Origin: CAZSPL01 sp964608735
GTDB lineage: Bacteria; JAJVIF01; JAPKYR01; CAZSPL01
Length of the DNA stretch: 13,769 nt
Reading direction: 5' to 3'
NCBI GenBank assembly: GCA_964608735.1
Contig: CAZSPL010000093.1
Coordinates: forward strand, 1-13,769
Part shown: positions 1 through 6,824 of the stretch, one piece after another
Position numbering within the stretch: the stretch's first letter is position 1
How the letters are laid out: each line of letters opens with the position of its first letter
Program-made: the position numbers and the translations under genes
The notes under the pieces: generated by a model
Databases searched by the model: none
Told to the model about the DNA's origin: nothing
The model's input: only the letters and a program-made list of their open reading frames with translations

Positions 1-2
1 AG

Positions 3-1379
3 ACCGGCGATGGGTGGGCGAAGTATTGTTTGAAAGCGCACGCGGGCGCGCCGCAGCAGAGCGGCGAGCTTCAGGTGTTGATGCGCGCGGCGGTGGGGCC
101 GTGGACAGGGTACGACGGCAGGCTCGAAAATACCCCTCTGTCGGCGTTTTATGTTCAACGCACCGCGGCCACTACCGTCGCGCAGGGGGGGGAGCCGGGT
201 ACGGTGAAGGGATTCAGGTTCGGGGAGATCGAGGAGTACCAGTATTTACGCCACTCAGAGGGAACCTATGATGCGGCTGATACGTGGAACAACCACATCG
301 GTGTGCCGGTCAACGTCTATTATTACAACAACGATTGCTCGATACTCGAAAGCACTAACGGAGGAAATACATTCACTGCCTATAAAGCGAAGAGCGGCGA
401 GCTTAAATATGCCTGGCTGAAATACAGCCCGGCAGGTGATGTAATTATTATAAGGGGGGGCGATGAATTCTATTTCAGGGCCGCGGGGTCGGACACATTT
501 GAGACCCGGGAAGTGCCTGTAATTCAAGGTTTATGGGGTGAAATATCTGTAGAAATGGATAAGGCCTCCGGGAGGCTCTTTATTTTTTTCCTTGATGTGC
601 AGGGAAGCGACAAGATTATTCAAACTTACACTGATGACTACATCAATTTCTCCGAACCTGTTGTTATAGCGACTCCAACTGAAGGATATTTCTTCGGTCA
701 CAGCGCAGCCACCAACCACAACACATTCCTCACACCTGACGGTGACTTAGCATTGATAAGTATTGAGCGCGAAGACGGCACTTATAAAGGAAAAATATGC
801 ATGCGCACCGGCACGCCATACGCCCTCGGGGAGCCTCTTCAACTCGACCAGAGCCTCCCCTGGGCAGACCCGCCGTATGACAGGTCATTCGCTGAGGTCG
901 TGATCGACTCCACCGGCATGATCCATGCCGCCTGGCTCGCACCGAAAGTCGGCATAGATGCAATGAATATATCTAACCGTACAGACCTTTACTACTGTAG
1001 CAGCAGTGACGGTTTGATTTATTCAGAGCCAAAGAAGCTGTCTTATGATGGGGCTAATAATTGGGCGGCTGGTTTCATAATGAATATTAATGGTGCTGGA
1101 TGCCCAGTCATTATATTTCCAGTGCTCGGAAATGATCCTATAATTAACCATAAGACCGAAAGGTGCCATCCAAGGCTCATTACAGTTACACCCGGCGGAG
1201 AACATGTTTCAGCACCTGTTGCCTGTGCAATTCAAACCGGATGCTCATATTACTACGGGGGCGGTGACCTTTCCATCGCGCCTTTATCAGAAACTGAGAG
1301 TGAGATATTTTGTAGTTTCGGTGCTGGGCCGCCATCTCCTATTTATAAAACGTTTAAAGTTATGTGGAATTATTATTAA
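3..1379 (+). CDS. BNR/sialidase-like beta-propeller protein, 5' end missing (left edge)
   Basis: The reading frame is open from the left edge (codons before the TTG at 30 read T-G-D-G-W-A-K-Y-C) to a TAA at 1377-1379, so this is the C-terminal ~458 residues of a longer protein and the TTG is not a convincing start. Degenerate Asp-box (BNR) motifs can be seen: STNGGNTF, TYTDDYINFSEP and SSSDGLIYSEP, alternating with stretches such as LTPDGDLAL and DSTGMIHAAWLAPK that are typical of sialidase-like propellers. I therefore infer an exported propeller protein; no catalytic arginine triad can be assigned and the signal peptide, if any, lies outside. Two G homopolymers sit inside the gene (185-192, eight G; 454-460, seven G). 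Composition changes from 40/60 GC (181-240) to 24/60 (541-600). It is convergent with the minus-strand block that follows and is not in an operon with it. The family call is tentative; that the frame is coding is fairly sure. Confidence 0.7.
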   Translation, partial: TGDGWAKYCLKAHAGAPQQSGELQVLMRAAVGPWTGYDGRLENTPLSAFYVQRTAATTVAQGGEPGTVKGFRFGEIEEYQYLRHSEGTYDAADTWNNHIGVPVNVYYYNNDCSILESTNGGNTFTAYKAKSGELKYAWLKYSPAGDVIIIRGGDEFYFRAAGSDTFETREVPVIQGLWGEISVEMDKASGRLFIFFLDVQGSDKIIQTYTDDYINFSEPVVIATPTEGYFFGHSAATNHNTFLTPDGDLALISIEREDGTYKGKICMRTGTPYALGEPLQLDQSLPWADPPYDRSFAEVVIDSTGMIHAAWLAPKVGIDAMNISNRTDLYYCSSSDGLIYSEPKKLSYDGANNWAAGFIMNINGAGCPVIIFPVLGNDPIINHKTERCHPRLITVTPGGEHVSAPVACAIQTGCSYYYGGGDLSIAPLSETESEIFCSFGAGPPSPIYKTFKVMWNYY

Positions 1380-1414
1380 ACGCGTTGTTTATATTCAAGA
1401 CTATCATTTAATTG

Positions 1415-1624
1415 TCACTCGTATCTAATCAAGCCGCTCATCCGGACAGTTTTTATCTTTCCTCCACTTGTCAGACGGATTAGGTCAGTGTATTCGATTG
1501 GCTGATCCTCAGAATAGTCAAGCCGCATATATACTATTATTGCCTCACCTTCATCATCCTGTGTTGTAAAACCGACCCCGGCAAATGCAGAAGTCTCTTT
1601 GCCAAAATGGGGACAGGCTCCGAA
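1415..1624 (-). pseudogene. 3' remnant of an unidentified gene
   Basis: The 265-bp gap between the plus-strand gene and queA holds a minus-strand frame of 69 codons ending in TGA at 1415-1417 and bounded upstream by an in-frame TGA at 1625-1627. No ATG, GTG or TTG occurs in its first 32 codons. The translation is protein-like: it includes GKETSAFAGVGFTTQDDEGE, then AIIVYMRLDYSEDQ, and ends TVRMSGLIRYE. The composition is AT-rich (22 G/C in the 60 bases 1381-1440), unlike queA next door. The most likely reading is the C-terminal tail of a gene whose front was lost when the queA side was joined to it; it lies only 20 bp beyond the queA stop, on the same strand. It could instead be a chance open frame, but the residue composition argues against that. 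No homologue recognised. Confidence 0.5.
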
Positions 1625-1644
1625 TCAGGCCAATCCGCGGACTG

Positions 1645-2676
1645 CTACAGAATGAGCATCGCGTCGCCGAAGGAATAGAAGCGGTACCCCTCCATGATTG
1701 CTTCCGCGTAAGCCCTGAACAGCTCACCCTTCCCCATGAATGCGGCGACGAGCATCAGCAGGCTCGTGCCGGGAAGATGGAAATTGGTTATCATCCTGTC
1801 GACCACTTTGAATTCGAATCCCGGCTGGATGAATAAATCGACGGTGCCGGACATGGGTTTCAATCCGGAGTAGCGCGCGAATGATGCTTCGAGGGCGCGT
1901 ACCGATGTAGTGCCGCAGGCGTATATCAATCCGCCGGAGGAGCGCGCGTCGTTGATAATCCGCGCGCATCCGGGTGTTATTTCGACTTCCTCCGGATGCA
2001 GCGCGCCCGCTTCGATTTCGGCATCGGTGACCTTGCTGAATGTCCCCCACCCGACTTTGAGGTCGAGTTTGGCGATATGCACACCTTTGCCTTCGAGCTC
2101 GCGGAGCAATCCGGGAGTGAAATGAAGCCCCGCCGTCGGCGCGGCGACGCTTCCCGGCTGATGCGCATAAACCGTCTGGTACCGCTCGGGGTCGTCGATG
2201 GAGCCTTTAACATACGGCGGAAGCGGCACTTCGCCCGCATTTTCAATCGCATCGAACAGGTCGCTCCCATCGGGCGGGGTGAATTCGAAGACATCATCCC
2301 CCAGTTTCTCGGCCCGCTCGACGAGCCGCCCGCGAAGTCCGCCGGGAAATTGCATCTCGATCGCAATGCGGATTTTCCGCTTGGGCTTGAGGAGCACTTC
2401 GAAGCGGTTCCCCCCCATGTGCCGCAGGATGAAGACTTCGATTCGTCCGCCGGTTTCGGTTTTGATCCCATGGAGCCGCGCTGAAATAACGCGCGATGAA
2501 TTCAGCACGAGGCAATCCCCGGGCCGGAGGAAGCCGGTGATGTCGCTGAAATGACGGTGGTTAATCGATTTGTCGGCGCGGTTATAAACGAGAAACCGCG
2601 ACGCCGCCCTGTCAGCGATAGGTTGCTGAGCTATCATTTCATCGGGAAGTTCATAATGCCATTCCGACATGTCCAT
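1645..2676 (-). CDS. queA: S-adenosylmethionine:tRNA ribosyltransferase-isomerase
   Basis: QueA transfers and isomerises the ribosyl moiety of SAM onto preQ1 at the wobble position (34) of GUN-anticodon tRNAs, giving epoxyqueuosine in the cytoplasm. At 343 residues it is the normal family length. Family signatures are present in order: YELPDEMIAQQP near the N-terminus, DCLVLNSSRVISARL, the SVAAPTAGLHFT block near the middle, GWGTFSKV, ACGTTSVRALE, DLFIQPGFEFKVVDRMITNF continuing with HLPGTSLLMLVAAF, and the C-terminal YRFYSFGDAMLIL. The start is either M1 (2676) or M3 (2670); both agree with family N-termini. No Shine-Dalgarno is visible and both ATGs lie inside a perfect inverted repeat (2667-2689). 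It follows lipoprotein A by 62 bp on the same strand, but nothing functional links them, and no tgt or other queuosine gene is in view. Confidence 0.97.
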   Translation of the reverse strand: MDMSEWHYELPDEMIAQQPIADRAASRFLVYNRADKSINHRHFSDITGFLRPGDCLVLNSSRVISARLHGIKTETGGRIEVFILRHMGGNRFEVLLKPKRKIRIAIEMQFPGGLRGRLVERAEKLGDDVFEFTPPDGSDLFDAIENAGEVPLPPYVKGSIDDPERYQTVYAHQPGSVAAPTAGLHFTPGLLRELEGKGVHIAKLDLKVGWGTFSKVTDAEIEAGALHPEEVEITPGCARIINDARSSGGLIYACGTTSVRALEASFARYSGLKPMSGTVDLFIQPGFEFKVVDRMITNFHLPGTSLLMLVAAFMGKGELFRAYAEAIMEGYRFYSFGDAMLIL

Positions 2677-2689
2677 TGAACGGACATGT
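2667..2689 (-). promoter_or_regulatory. 8-bp perfect inverted repeat over the queA start
   Basis: ACATGTCC (2667-2674) is followed by a 7-base loop and GGACATGT (2682-2689). Both candidate queA start codons (2674-2676 and 2668-2670) lie in the repeat or its loop. In the transcript it would form a hairpin over the initiation region; in DNA it could be an operator. No Shine-Dalgarno-like purine run lies upstream. The repeat is observed; the regulatory role is inferred. Confidence 0.5.
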
Positions 2690-2738
2690 TACGGCATTTG
2701 AATTCCGTATGCACATCGCATCTATGCGCGTAAGGCGA

Positions 2739-5699
2739 TTACCAGAGGCGTATCACCCTCAGACCGGATTCAGCCGCGGCGATGAAGGCGTATGGCTCAT
2801 CGATAACAATCCCGTAGCAGGATGACGGGATCTCGGACAACGACCCGATGACCGATGCCGAGGTGATAGGATTGATATCGACGATCTGCAAGCCGCTGTT
2901 GGAAGTGCCGATGTAGGCATAATCGCCGGAAACCTTGACCGATATCGGCACACCCGGTACGGTGACGGCTTTTACGATCGCTGCCGAGCCGACCGGCTCG
3001 ACATGGACAATCTGCAAGCCGCCGGCGCAGACATAGGCGTAGCCATCCCGCACATCAAGCTTATATGCCTGCCCCGGCATGGCAACGGTGTCGACGATGG
3101 AGGCGGAGGCGGGCGGATCGACATTGATTGTGTGCATTCCGCCGTTGGAATCGGCGACATAGACATAGCCCGAATCGTAAACCACATCCCTCGCGTAATC
3201 GGGCGTATCGACGGTCTTGACCCACGATGCCGATTCCGGCGGGTTGATGTCGATGATGTGTATCCCCGCATCCCAAGCCGCGACGTAGGCGTAATCCCCG
3301 GCGACATCGATCCCGTCGAACAACCCGGGCTCATCGAGGGTGTGCACTACATCCGCGGAACCTATGGGATCGACATCAACGACGTCCATGCCCTCGGACC
3401 AGTTGGTAACGTAGCTGTATCCCGTGAATGCCTCCACCCCGCGCGCGTCATGTGTATCGATGATTTTCAGCAGGCCGACATCGTAGGGATCGGCGGCATT
3501 CAGAAGCATGATTCCGCCCGCGCGGTTGGCGATGTAGAGCATATCGCCGTCCTTCGCGATATCCCATGCATCACCGGGGGTTCCATTGTATCCATATGGT
3601 GTCGGGGCGGCGGGAGCAGAGATGTCGTAAACCACCAGCCCGCTGGTATAATCCACCACATATAGATAGTTGCCTGATATATCCATCCCCCCCGGATAGC
3701 CGAACATGGTAATACTTGTGACGAACGCCGCCGAGCCGGGTGGGTCGATGTTGACTACCGCTATGCCATCTTCATCATTCGATACATAAGCATAGCCGCC
3801 CGATGACTTGACCTTGGTAGCGTAGTTAAGCGTCACGGTGGTGATTATCGATGCCGATTCCGGGGCGGCGATATCCACCAGGACGAGGCCTGAGTTGATA
3901 TCGCATCCCAAGGCGAGGCCCCCTTCGGCCTCGACATCGTAAAAATATCCCCCCGCGCCGACGGTCTGCACTACCGCCGCGGAACTTACGGGATTGATGC
4001 TGATAATCTTTATCCCGGCGTCGGCGGCCGCGACGTAGGCATATTCCCCATTGACATCCACCCCCACGGCGTCTGAGGCGGTATCGACCGCTTTGACGAC
4101 AGCCGCCTCTTCCGGGGGCTCGATGTCTACTATCTGCAGATAGCCGGTTTCATCGGCGACGTATGCATAGCCTTCAACTATTACCACGTCGACGGCGGCG
4201 GTGATGCTTACGGTCGTAATTAATGCGGGTGAAGCCGGTTCGCTGATGTCATATATCATCAGGCCGCTTGCCTGCGCCGCGACGCAAAGGATGTTGAACG
4301 AGATATCGAGCGCATAGCAGAAACCGTCATCATATACGGTGTTGACCCATGTCGGCGATTGCGGGGAGGAGACATCGAATACGCTCAGCCCGTTCATCCC
4401 GGAAGCGACATAGGCGTAATTCCCGGAAACCCTTACATCGAAGGGCGAGAAATTGAGCCACGGGGGCGTGATATCGTATGGACCATCCGGCACCGGGACC
4501 TTCACCTCGAAAAGGTTCTCGCCGGTTCCCACGAGCCCGGCGCCGTTGGTGACCTCGACGTCATACAATCCGAGCGCCGCACTCGATGGGATGCTTATCT
4601 CACACATGATGGAGAACTCGTCCATTATGTTCACATCGGTCGCGTTGATATCCGGCTCGCCGTCCATCTTCAGGGCTACATCGCACGTCGGGCCGACGAG
4701 TCCGGTTCCGAAAATATTCACCCCGGCGATATCGGCTCCCTGGTAGCCCGAGGGAGGGACGATTTCATTGACCGTGGGGCTCGGCGCGGCAAGCACGAAG
4801 ACGAATGCATAATCCCAGAGTGAATTGACGCCCGATGTCGCCTTTATAAGCACCGGGTATTCGCCCGCATCGACATCCTCGTTGTTGTAAAGGTCGACCG
4901 TCCATGTCGAACCATCGAACTGCCACGGCGTCTCGGCTTCACCTGTTATGTCGGGCGCGATGAGCGTAACCGACGCGATGTCATCCTGCCAGTCATGTAC
5001 GCTGACCTCGAGGGGCACCATCACTCCCGCGAGATCATATAGATGACCTTTCTGTATGAAGCCGTCGATGGAATACGGCTCCTTGCAGTTCCCGGGCCAC
5101 GATGCGTCGACGGCGAACTGGATGGCGACATATTGCGGCGGTATAGGAATGAAGACCCGGTAATTTTCAGTGTGCTGCGTCTGCCCGGCGAACAGGCGAT
5201 TGGTTTCATCTTTCGCGAACGCCTTGAACGGGTTTATCGCGGACCCGCTGGGGATGTCCCACAGCGATGTCCAGCCGTCGGGGTTGACGAGTTCATGCCC
5301 GGGAGGCTTCATGTAAAGAATGCCGCGGACATCGTGGCCGCTGATAGTGAATGGATTGATTAGCGTCACATCGGCATCGAGAATGCGAGTCACCGGGTCG
5401 AATGAATTCACATGAATCGCGAGGCAGTCGTCGCAGGCCGGTGGGATGAGATACTGTGTGATGTCGTAATGAGCCTCAAGATAACGGGCGGGGGTGATCT
5501 CGACTTTCATCCGTCCGAGGTCGAGGCCGATATCCCACACGCCCCACAGCATCCTGGCGGAAGCGTCGGATGTTTCAGCCCGTGGAGTCGCGGTTTCCGT
5601 GGGAGGGGCCGTCACATCGGCGTCCCCCGAACATCCGCTGTATAGCAGCGCGAAAAGAATCAAAACCAGAAACAGCTTCGTGGTTATCCGAATCATCAT
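2739..5699 (-). CDS. Giant LVIVD-repeat lipoprotein A (TIG domain, 14 propeller units)
   Basis: 986 residues. Residues 1-23 are a signal peptide ending LLYSGC, so Cys23 is the probable lipidation site, though Tyr at -3 is unusual. Residues ~50-255 form an unrecognised domain shared with the two paralogues here; it holds CDDC (Cys89/Cys92), DPVTRILDADVTLINP, HDVRGIL, INPFKAFAKD, HTENY and WPGNCKEPYSI. Residues ~255-305 look like an Ig-type beta domain, ~308-400 like an IPT/TIG domain (PPSGYQGADIAGVNIFGTGL). From ~409 to the end I count 14 LVIVD-type repeats of about 42 residues (YAYVAD..GL.IIDI.PP.SA.VV.TVDT), ending GLRVIRLW. I infer a membrane-anchored protein of unknown ligand. GGAGG (5704-5708) lies 4 nt from the ATG at 5699 and 7 nt from the second ATG at 5696; the latter spacing is better, so Met2 may be the true start. 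Confidence 0.93.
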   Translation of the reverse strand: MMIRITTKLFLVLILFALLYSGCSGDADVTAPPTETATPRAETSDASARMLWGVWDIGLDLGRMKVEITPARYLEAHYDITQYLIPPACDDCLAIHVNSFDPVTRILDADVTLINPFTISGHDVRGILYMKPPGHELVNPDGWTSLWDIPSGSAINPFKAFAKDETNRLFAGQTQHTENYRVFIPIPPQYVAIQFAVDASWPGNCKEPYSIDGFIQKGHLYDLAGVMVPLEVSVHDWQDDIASVTLIAPDITGEAETPWQFDGSTWTVDLYNNEDVDAGEYPVLIKATSGVNSLWDYAFVFVLAAPSPTVNEIVPPSGYQGADIAGVNIFGTGLVGPTCDVALKMDGEPDINATDVNIMDEFSIMCEISIPSSAALGLYDVEVTNGAGLVGTGENLFEVKVPVPDGPYDITPPWLNFSPFDVRVSGNYAYVASGMNGLSVFDVSSPQSPTWVNTVYDDGFCYALDISFNILCVAAQASGLMIYDISEPASPALITTVSITAAVDVVIVEGYAYVADETGYLQIVDIEPPEEAAVVKAVDTASDAVGVDVNGEYAYVAAADAGIKIISINPVSSAAVVQTVGAGGYFYDVEAEGGLALGCDINSGLVLVDIAAPESASIITTVTLNYATKVKSSGGYAYVSNDEDGIAVVNIDPPGSAAFVTSITMFGYPGGMDISGNYLYVVDYTSGLVVYDISAPAAPTPYGYNGTPGDAWDIAKDGDMLYIANRAGGIMLLNAADPYDVGLLKIIDTHDARGVEAFTGYSYVTNWSEGMDVVDVDPIGSADVVHTLDEPGLFDGIDVAGDYAYVAAWDAGIHIIDINPPESASWVKTVDTPDYARDVVYDSGYVYVADSNGGMHTINVDPPASASIVDTVAMPGQAYKLDVRDGYAYVCAGGLQIVHVEPVGSAAIVKAVTVPGVPISVKVSGDYAYIGTSNSGLQIVDINPITSASVIGSLSEIPSSCYGIVIDEPYAFIAAAESGLRVIRLW
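2742..4442 (-). repeat. 14 x ~42-aa LVIVD propeller-repeat coding array (lipoprotein A)
   Basis: Residues 420-986 divide into 14 units by their third-strand motif: NGLSVFDV, SGLMIYDI, GYLQIVDI, AGIKIISI, SGLVLVDI, DGIAVVNI, SGLVVYDI, GGIMLLNA, EGMDVVDV, AGIHIIDI, GGMHTINV, GLQIVHV, SGLQIVDI, SGLRVIRL. The last unit stops after its third strand. Unit 12 is about two residues short, and units 7-8 depart most from consensus. Confidence 0.85.
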
Positions 5700-5734
5700 T
5701 GAGCCTCCATCGGGATTTTTAGAAATACGGAATG

Positions 5735-5740
5735 ATTGTA
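5735..5740 (-). promoter_or_regulatory. Candidate -10 box for lipoprotein A
   Basis: TACAAT on the minus strand (5/6 match to TATAAT) in the AT-rich 80-bp gap after the stress-protein stop. It would give a leader of roughly 30 nt before the GGAGG. No good -35 box is seen 16-18 bp upstream, so this is a weak call. Confidence 0.3.
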
Positions 5741-5779
5741 TTTATTCGTTTTCTTCGATAAAAGCTTAGTGTCTTATTC

Positions 5780-6619
5780 CTACTTCGCCAGCAGTACCGG
5801 GCGGTTGGACTCGTTGAGCACGTGCTCGGCGGTTGAGCCGAACACCATGTCGTGGAATGTCCTGTGGCCGAACGCGCCCATCATGATGAACCCGCATCCG
5901 AATTCGGCGGCGGATTTCAATATGGTCTCGGCGGGCTCGCCTTCCCTGAGATGATACTCGACATTCACGCCGTGCGCGCCGAGATATTCCTTGGCCTCGG
6001 CGAGCGTCGTCTCGCCTGCGCGCTGCGGCTCGGATACGGTGAGCAGGTGAAATTCATAGCTGTGTTTACCGGTGAAATCGATGGCGACCTTCAGGGCCTT
6101 GGCGGCTTCGGGGGAACCGTCATATGCGAGCAGCACCTTGCCGAACTTGTGGAATTTCTCCACGACCATGACCGGCCTGGGGCAATGCCGCGCGACATTG
6201 AGCACTTCTTTTCCCAGCCCTTTCTCCACGAGATCCGTAAGCCCGCGCTCGCCGAGGAACAGCGCATCGTGCGACTTCGCCATCCGGGACAGCACGTCGC
6301 CGGGAAGGCCCATGGTCTGCTTCGCGACAAATTCGACGCCGGTTTCGGCGGCGATGCGCCCGGCGTCGTCGAGCGCTTTCTTGCCATTCTCTACGAGGGT
6401 TTCCTGCAGTTCGCGGTAATAATCGAGCGGCTTGATATCGATGGGCGCGTAAGGCATCCCGGGGGTAATCATCTGCCCGGTGACCTTTTCCTGGTCGACC
6501 ACGTTGATGAGCGTGACCGTGCCCCCGAAGCGCCCGGCCATTTCGAGCGCGCAGCGCAATGCTTCCTTCGCCGGGTCGGAACCATCTATTCCCACGAGGT
6601 ATCGTTTCCAGTTCGACAT
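5780..6619 (-). CDS. Tandem-domain universal stress protein (UspA family)
   Basis: 279 residues with two UspA-type alpha/beta domains, ~1-155 and ~158-279, in one chain; such tandem proteins are cytoplasmic and often bind ATP. Both domains open with the usual beta-1 and Asp (YLVGIDGSDPAKEA; KVLLAYDGSPEAAKAL). The C-terminal domain keeps the nucleotide-binding G-2x-G-9x-G(S/T) motif: G248-A-F-G251, nine residues, G261-S-T. The N-terminal domain has G123-E-R-G126, nine residues, G136-K137, so the Ser/Thr is replaced by Lys and its ATP binding may be altered. The frame extends upstream to 6730, but the ATG at 6619 is chosen because a perfect GGAGGAG sits 6 nt before it and because it starts exactly at the family N-terminus. 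It has its own promoter and a structured ~110-nt leader, and is isolated from lipoprotein B by a terminator. Its partner or trigger cannot be told from sequence. Confidence 0.95.
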   Translation of the reverse strand: MSNWKRYLVGIDGSDPAKEALRCALEMAGRFGGTVTLINVVDQEKVTGQMITPGMPYAPIDIKPLDYYRELQETLVENGKKALDDAGRIAAETGVEFVAKQTMGLPGDVLSRMAKSHDALFLGERGLTDLVEKGLGKEVLNVARHCPRPVMVVEKFHKFGKVLLAYDGSPEAAKALKVAIDFTGKHSYEFHLLTVSEPQRAGETTLAEAKEYLGAHGVNVEYHLREGEPAETILKSAAEFGCGFIMMGAFGHRTFHDMVFGSTAEHVLNESNRPVLLAK

Positions 6620-6625
6620 AATTTT

Positions 6626-6632
6626 CTCCTCC
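6626..6632 (-). promoter_or_regulatory. Shine-Dalgarno that fixes the stress-protein start
   Basis: GGAGGAG on the minus strand, 6 nt before ATG 6617-6619. It decides against the in-frame ATG at 6728-6730, which lies at the predicted transcription start. Confidence 0.9.
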
Positions 6633-6641
6633 GTGCAGACC

Positions 6642-6671
6642 ACCCCTTTTCTCGAAGACTCGTAAAGGGGT
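6642..6671 (-). promoter_or_regulatory. Leader hairpin, 8-bp stem
   Basis: ACCCCTTT (6642-6649) pairs with AAAGGGGT (6664-6671); the 14-nt loop contains a further CGA/TCG mini-stem (6653-6655 with 6660-6662). It lies between the tandem repeats and the ribosome binding site of the stress protein. It lacks a following T-run on the minus strand, so it does not look like a standard terminator. Confidence 0.55.
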
Positions 6672-6675
6672 GCCA

Positions 6676-6728
6676 CCCACCTATGCGGGTACATCCCGTC
6701 CATGTGGGTGCTGCCCGTCCGTGCGGGC
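6676..6728 (-). repeat. Three tandem 19-bp hairpin repeats in the stress-protein leader
   Basis: Plus-strand units CCCACCTATGCGGGT (6676-6690), CCCGTCCATGTGGGT (6695-6709) and CCCGTCCGTGCGGGC (6714-6728), each separated by 4 nt, give a 19-bp period and consensus CCCRYCYRTGYGGGY. Each unit is an inverted repeat able to form a short stem. The predicted transcription start (about 6729) falls at the first unit, so the repeats would open the mRNA. Confidence 0.7.
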
Positions 6729-6735
6729 ATGGTTG

Positions 6736-6744
6736 ATTATAGCA
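6736..6744 (-). promoter_or_regulatory. Extended -10 promoter for the stress protein
   Basis: The minus strand reads TGCTATAAT, a perfect TG-n-TATAAT extended -10 element (6736-6741 is the TATAAT, 6742-6744 the TGC). No strong -35 is seen at 17-18 bp, as is common for extended -10 promoters. Predicted start near 6729; leader about 110 nt. Confidence 0.75.
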
Positions 6745-6770
6745 GGAATGAGGGAGTTAGAAAATTGAAA

Positions 6771-6796
6771 GAAAAATGCGGCGTGGGAAGCCGCAT
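6771..6796 (-). terminator. Intrinsic terminator of lipoprotein B
   Basis: On the minus strand ATGCGGC, a 7-nt loop and GCCGCAT form a perfect 7-bp stem (6790-6796 with 6776-6782) followed by TTTTC. It lies 28 bp past the stop of lipoprotein B and upstream of the stress-protein promoter, so it separates the two transcription units. Confidence 0.85.
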
Positions 6797-6824
6797 GGCG
6801 AGCCTCTACGGATGTCCCGGGGAA

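Noticed and set aside
14..271. Alternative frame at the left edge (ATG at 14)
   Set aside because: It overlaps the frame that continues to 1379, and that frame has GC-rich third positions and a protein-like translation.
2717..2728. Small inverted repeat CGCAT-CT-ATGCG after lipoprotein A as a terminator
   Set aside because: The loop is only 2 nt and there is no T-run on the minus strand.
6676..6728. Possible CRISPR array
   Set aside because: Only three 15-nt imperfect units with 4-nt spacers; no 25-35-nt repeats, no spacer-length gaps and no cas genes.
6620..6730. Upstream extension of the stress protein to an ATG at 6728-6730
   Set aside because: The extra 37 residues would be read through the tandem hairpin repeats, have no ribosome binding site, and begin at the predicted transcription start. 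The ATG at 6619 with GGAGGAG is far better.
5852..6736. 294-codon open frame on the plus strand
   Set aside because: Antisense to the stress-protein gene, which has clear family motifs and a perfect ribosome binding site; no protein family is recognisable in the antisense frame.
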